Positions 59,504-64,000 of a DNA stretch of 64,000 nucleotides are shown here, one piece after another. The first letter of the stretch is position 1, and each line of letters opens with the position of its first letter. Source of the DNA: Lunularia cruciata (Eukaryota; Streptophyta; Marchantiopsida; Lunulariales; Lunulariaceae). The stretch covers positions 32,526,243 to 32,590,242 of the forward strand of contig OX419761.1 of the NCBI GenBank assembly GCA_948567375.1, given 5' to 3'. A program made the translations under genes and the position numbers. Below the pieces are notes generated by a model. It was not told the DNA's origin, did no database searches, and saw nothing but the letters and a program-made list of their open reading frames with translations.

Positions 59504-62500
59504 TGTGACAACCTGACAAATATCACTTTTGCGGTAATTGGGTAACTAAAGTTTGTTCCTGCAGAGATACAATTCAGAAATGTCCAAATACAAAGCAAAG
59601 TAACAATTTAGGTCTTCTTGGTTGTGTCTTTAGTCTCTTAGGTAGAAACCACACCTAGAAGAGAGTAACAAGCTCACAATCTTGACAACTTGTCACAAAT
59701 ACACACTCATAATCACAACATAACAAATTCTATCCAAACAAATCTTGATTGTGATGATTTAGATTCTCCAAAAGACGACCCTTCATTGCAAAACAATTTC
59801 ACCTCAGAATTGTGTTCCACCCCTCCACTAAAGGCACAACTTCCTTGATTGAAATTGCTTCACATCAACTTTGCGCTGCACTCACAAATGCAGAATACTA
59901 CCAACATTACAATTCCTCTTAGATCTATCAAGGCATTGCTCCGATTGCACTTCACTCAGGATCAAACACATAGAATGAAAATCAAGGCTATAGAATCCAA
60001 CATCCACAAACACATTGACTTGCACTTTGAATTTCTCCACAGACTCACAAACTCAAACATAGAATTTACACTCAAAATTAAGCTCAAATGACGAGCACTG
60101 AAAACAACACTTTGCTTTATCTATATTCAGAAATATGAATACTGAACAACATAATACTATGAATGCTCCCCTCAAGTACTAAAGCAAATGGAAGTTCTGT
60201 TCCTGATGTACCGCTTCCTAACATCTCTTCCTACCTATAGATCCAAACTGACAATGCATCTCTTCATATCTGCCTCTTCGTATCTCAAAACTATTTCAAC
60301 TATGATCCGATGTCAATCTCCTCATTGGCTTTCAAACCCGATGATCTTCCTACTACTTCTCCTTCTTCGGGTTATCTGATTCTACCAATTCCTTTGCTAT
60401 TTTTACTACTTCTACACTAGGAACTACAATCAAGCTCATGGTTACTCCATCTACTTCTTTTTCTCCTGACCGACTCTTCTCTAATATGTCAAATAACAAG
60501 TCCAAAGACACCTGAATTCCTACTTCTGCAACATCGGACTTCCTCTCCTCTCTCACACTACCCTTGATTCACTCTTATTTTGACTTAACTTAATCTAATC
60601 TGAGACTGACATTATCTCCTACTTCTAACATCTTCCGATCTACTCACTCCCTTAATTGGATGAGCAAAGTGTTCATATCCACATCTTTGGCTTTTCTCTT
60701 CTGAGTTTCTTGCACAAGCAACTTTAACTCATGTAGACGTGCTTCTTCCAATCTCCCTTTAGCCTCTGTGCTCAAGTTTGGTTGCAACTTTCTTGCAACT
60801 TCTCTTATTGATTCCGACTCATACCCTCGAGATTGCTTTGCCTTCAACTCTTCACGGTACATCTTCAACTCATCTTTGTACTCAGTAGCGAACATCTTCT
60901 TCTCCTCTGCATACTATGAACTTTGTAACTCAGCACCTCATACCAGCTCGCACAATCTTTCTTCTTCTTGATGCTTGACCGCAAACTCTATCTGCCATGC
61001 TTGATCCTTCTCGGCTGCACTCTTCCTCAAGCTTTCCAACTCCTGCTCCATTATCACGGCCGTCGCCTTCACATGAATACTCTCAATGCGCACATCATTG
61101 ACTTCCTCTTTCATCTTGGTCAGCAACATTGCCTGCTCTTGCAATTCTTTAGCTTGCGTCTACAATTCCTTACATCTTGACTCAAAACTCTCTTGCAACT
61201 TCTCAAAAGTCTTCTTCTTCAAGACTGCATCCACCCAAAGTTCTTCAACTTCCTCATCTCTTCGGACTACTCGCTCCTGCAAACCTTTCACTTCAACCAG
61301 CAGATACTTCACCACCTGCAACTCATTTGTCACCTTCATATGATCTTGAGGAATTACCTTTTGATGCTCCTTCAATAGTTCCAACAATGGAGTGACAAAC
61401 TTCAATAGATATTGTATTCCGCCAAAGTTCTCTTCATCTTTGGCCCCACCTTTGTACTTCACCTCTTCCATCAGCTCCTTCTTCCAAAGTTGTGATCTTT
61501 GTATCTTTAGAGACACTACTTCTGAGCTTCCTTCTTCCTTACCTACTAAACTCGGTCCCGTAGAGTACTTCTTCCGTCTTTCAGCCCCCTTCTCTTCCAC
61601 AACCAGGGCTACACAATGATTCTTCTTTCTTGGTACACAGTCAATCATTGCATGACAAGCTTCACTCACTCCAACTGATTGCTGAACCTCGGGTTCCCCC
61701 TCACTCTCACTTCCGGATTCCTCACTTTGTAAAGTGAGTTCATCTTCTTTGGAATCCTCTCCTCAAGACTCTGTCTCCCCTTCAGACTCGGTTTCCAAGG
61801 GTGCTTCTCTAACCATCTTCTTACTTTGCAGAACTTGTCTTTGGGTCTTCCTTTGTGCTAGAGGTGACTTTGCTTCTTCGGGTTTACTACGCTTCTTCTT
61901 CTTTGGACTTGTGACTTCTTCCATCTTCCATTGTCCCATCCTCAAGAAGTGATCATCATTGGCTCGAAGGTGTGTCATATATTGTTGTTCTTCTTCATCC
62001 GCTTCCCGTCTCAAATCAAGATGGAAATGCGACACCATGCAATGCCTCTCCTCTGCTATCAGCAAGTTCAACTCAAAGTAGAAGTGTGCTGCAAACGGTG
62101 CAAAATAATGTGGGGGTGAACCTGTCCTCCAATTGACCACCATCTGCCTTGTTTGTTGGTGAAACACTTTGCCCAGTTCACCTTCACTCCTGCAAACATC
62201 TGGTGGAAAAAGACCGCTTGCTGCATGTTCACGTAAGTCATTCATTCTGGTTTGAACATGGCCATAATCGTCCCCATGATACTTCATCTAATTGGGTCCC
62301 AATAGGACTCCACCTTATAACCATTTGTTGTTTGCGGAGCCAAGAACGAAATTTGGATCTCCGCCGTCTCTTCTACAACATCACACTTCCGATAGAAGGT
62401 GATCCCCGTTGGTTCTCCTGCTTCCTTCCCCAACACTAACCTCCAATCCAACTCAGTCCATCAAGCCGGATTTCCTCTCTTCCCCTCGACTTCGGGGCCT

Positions 62501-63227
62501 TCCTCACAATTACTGGTAGCTATCTCTGCCATGACTCCTAGGAAACTGAAATTCCAGTTCTATGCTCAAAAAGGTAATATGAAGTTTGTTCAAGACTTTG
62601 ATTCTTGCTACAATGTCTTACCTACAGATTGCAAAACTTTGCACTATCAGAGCATTCATGACCTTCACCATGATCTGCTCTCTTGTTCTTTTGCACTAAA
62701 AGACTATTCCCTCTCTTGGACGAGACACTCTAACCCCTTTTGGATTTTGGAAACTTTCACTCTCAACTAGCTTCCTGACACACATTACTGCAGGACGACT
62801 ACTCAGAGGGATTGGAAATCTACTTGACATATTCAACTTGTCCCTGTGCAATCATAATTTTATGTTACTCCAAATTGCAGTCATTCTTCAGTCAATTTCA
62901 AAATCAACTTCCCCTTGTTCTGCATGTTGCTGTCCTGTCACTGTCAAGACATGCTTCTTCTGCCTTTGCCGTTTCTTGAAGTGTACTTTCTTGCCATGTA
63001 CCAAGGTTGTTAGATGGTCTTTGTATCGGCCTTTGCTTCCCGATCTGAAGATGATGCTCTTCATACCCCTCTCCTAAGTACCTCCATCATTGGATCCAAT
63101 CTCAACTTCTTCGAATTTCCTCCGAACTCACTTCCGTCCATTCCTTCTTTTCCAATTCAACTTTCTTTGTTTACTTCTTCTCCCAAATGCTCATAAACAA
63201 AAAAACCAAAAAAATGTGGGCACCACA
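59504..63227 (-). repeat. C3 5' LTR, 3.72 kb, with internal coding region
   Basis: In the minus direction it begins TGTGGTGCCCACATTTTTTTGG at 63227 and ends GGTTGTCACA at 59504, just before the PBS. The start is the same one that follows the polypurine tracts of C1 and C3, and solo copies at 7242-14528 and 16701-18708 have the same two ends. A coiled-coil coding region fills most of 60350-62530. The last 800 bp (59504-60330) are the part shared by all copies and probably include the promoter and R-U5. Confidence 0.85.
60350..62530 (-). pseudogene. LTR-internal coiled-coil coding region (fossil)
   Basis: Minus strand, beginning near 62530 with an unassigned N-terminal domain. Open stretches at about 61763-62287 (174 codons) include MNDLREHAASGLF and FAAHFYFELNLLIAEERH and end in a basic then acidic Ser/Glu-rich linker (KKKKRSKPEEAKSPLAQRK). 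Those at about 61160-61669 (169 codons) contain FGGIQYLLKFVTPLLELLKE and VKGLQERVVRRDEEVEELW. Farther left come KDQAW, the LEEARLHELKLLVQET motif and an acidic tail. Heptad-like Leu/Glu/Lys patterns predict long coiled coils. It resembles no gag or pol domain I know. The same region occurs in the two plus-strand C LTRs. Broken here, with a handful of breaks. Confidence 0.75.
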
Positions 63228-63880
63228 TATATATATCAAAGGCGGCTTTGGGTTTGGTGGATGAGAGCATTGGTTGCTCGTATGACCCGATCCCTTACAA
63301 TTCCCACATAAGGGAACATACTCAATTTTCCATCTTGGCTCCAGACAGTTTGGAAACCCATGTCCCATTGAGCCACAATTATAACATGCTCCGGGTGCAA
63401 CATTTTGAGGTCAATTTTGGTTGCCCATTGGTGGTCTTTGTGGGGGAGCACTATTATTGTACTCCCTTGGTCCATACCTTGGACCTTGATACAATGTGCT
63501 AACATGAGGCTGTACCTCTTGAGTCTGGTATACCACCTCTTCTTCTTCTCCTCGGTCCCTGCTTGGAACCCAGACAATTTGCTACACCAGAAATGCATTA
63601 TGAGTATGGCATTCTATGTTTGCATGGCCTGACTTGCCACATGTAGTGCACCAAACATTGTATCTTCCAAATGAAGGAGACTCCTTTAGGTCCTTTGCCC
63701 TTAAAATCCAAAATCTCTTTTATCAAAGTATCTAGCTTATTATCAGCCTTATTTACATTCTTTGCTGGAGATGTCAAAGTTGTCTTTCCCCCATGTCTTT
63801 TTATTCTTTGTGTCTTTAAATCTTCTTCAAATTTTGACAAAGAACTTAAAGATGTGGAGGATTCCTCCAAAGAAGGGGAT
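63228..63880 (-). pseudogene. C1 gag with zinc knuckles (fossil)
   Basis: In the minus direction it matches C3 gag from the Arg/Ser-rich linker (SPSLEESSTSLSS) through the CCHC knuckles to CGNCKGSGHTSNQCSHPPNPKP (about 63270-63310), then stops where the C3 LTR begins. This is the upstream flank of the C3 insertion. Its own upstream side is cut by a family-A LTR. Broken. Confidence 0.78.
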
Positions 63881-63884
63881 GTAC

Positions 63885-64000
63885 TATGAGCCGGCCTGTC
63901 TCTCACTTAGGATGAACCTTTGATTGCTATTATGGTAGCGCACTATGGACTTAGAAGGCAAGGAACCCCAGCTCCATCATACTCCTCCAAGGCCAACACT
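63885..64000 (-). mobile_element. Family-A LTR end, minus strand, cut by window edge
   Basis: TATGAGCCGGCCTGTCTCTCAC is the complement of the terminal A LTR sequence, and the match continues to the window end. It lies inside C1 gag next to GTAC (63881-63884), a possible 4-bp target duplication. Whether it is a solo LTR or a whole element cannot be told. Confidence 0.88.

Larger units (their letters stand above)
35067..63227 (-). mobile_element. Inner family-C Ty3/gypsy element C3, itself hit by F, E1 and D
   Basis: In the minus direction: complete 5' LTR (59504-63227), PBS (59479-59496), gag (57337-59475), gag end (53442-53848), protease and start of RT (44479-45610), rest of RT, RNase H and integrase (35430-37866), polypurine tract (35402-35414) and a truncated 3' LTR (35067-35401). 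Three insertions with exact target duplications separate the parts: D unit 2, E1 and F. The internal region totals about 6.1 kb once they are discounted. It sits in gag of C1. It is a broken element with roughly ten breaks, in the OTA branch (Tat/Athila-like). Confidence 0.85.
27339..64000 (-). mobile_element. Outer family-C Ty3/gypsy element C1 (nest host)
   Basis: Minus-strand pieces in the right order point to one original insertion. They are gag (63228-63880), gag end and protease (34370-35066), RT and RNase H (about 32520-33960), integrase (31203-32400), a polypurine tract (31190-31202), an LTR start (30972-31189) and an LTR end (27339-27924). Element C3 separates the two gag parts, fragment E2 separates the two LTR parts, and a minus-strand A LTR cuts gag at the right. 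The 5' LTR lies beyond the window or is lost. It is a broken, old element with many breaks. That all pieces belong to one element is inference from order, orientation and boundaries. Confidence 0.6.

Noticed and set aside
59504-60330. Reading of the family-C LTR as only about 0.8 kb, with the coiled-coil region as an ordinary 3' frame of an upstream element
   Set aside because: It would need a tandem element sharing one LTR, and it does not explain the polypurine tracts that abut TGTGGTGCC, nor the solo copy with AGGAC duplications that begins with that same end. The 3.7-kb LTR reading explains all of these.

Overview
The window looks like nuclear DNA from a plant with a large, repeat-rich genome. 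It is AT-rich. Every element I could identify is a plant-type Ty3/gypsy LTR retrotransposon or a fragment of one. I found no rRNA or tRNA gene, no CRISPR array and no host gene that I can name. Ancient and young LTR elements lie packed inside one another, as is common in gymnosperms, but the sequence alone does not fix the species. Element names used here are local labels. Family A has a 690-bp LTR (TGTAACACCC...CTCACA) and a non-chromoviral OTA-type (Tat/Athila-like) pol. Family C has an LTR of about 3.7 kb (TGTGGTGCC...TTGTCACA) and is also OTA-type. Family D is known here only from two 2.8-3.5 kb units with LTR-like ends (TGTC...GACA). Family F is a chromovirus with a C-terminal chromodomain.

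Left part (1-27.3 kb). A heavily decayed chromovirus pol lies at about 0.9-2.75 kb, followed by a (TA)n tract. Next come one perfect palindrome and two long hairpins (4.1-4.8 kb), then an unassigned stretch of higher GC (5.0-7.2 kb). A solo family-C LTR spans 7242-14528; it holds a D unit (9512-13028), which holds a solo family-A LTR (10087-10776). An old solo A LTR (15269-15999) and a short solo C LTR with a clean AGGAC duplication (16701-18708) follow. The next 8.1 kb is a quiet island with decayed, unrecognised open frames. A truncated A LTR sits at 26852-27338.

Right part (27.3-64 kb). Nearly all of this can be read as one nest on the minus strand. An outer family-C element (C1) starts at 27339 and runs past the window end. 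A family-A gag-pol fragment (E2) lies inside its 3' LTR. A second family-C element (C3, 35067-63227) lies inside its gag. C3 was in turn hit by chromovirus F (37872-44473, TSD GATGA), by the young family-A element E1 (45615-53437, TSD GTAC) and by a second D unit (53853-57332, TSD GCGT). The last bases are a minus-strand A LTR inserted in C1 gag.

Most unusual points. First, the family-C LTR is about 3.7 kb and carries a long coiled-coil coding region between its own termini. Second, E1 has an additional zinc-knuckle reading frame between its primer-binding site and gag. Third, the D units are built largely from tandem arrays with a period near 90 bp, one of which shows a higher-order 275-bp repeat. 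All retroelements are described as fossils; E1 is the youngest, with only two differences seen between its LTRs.
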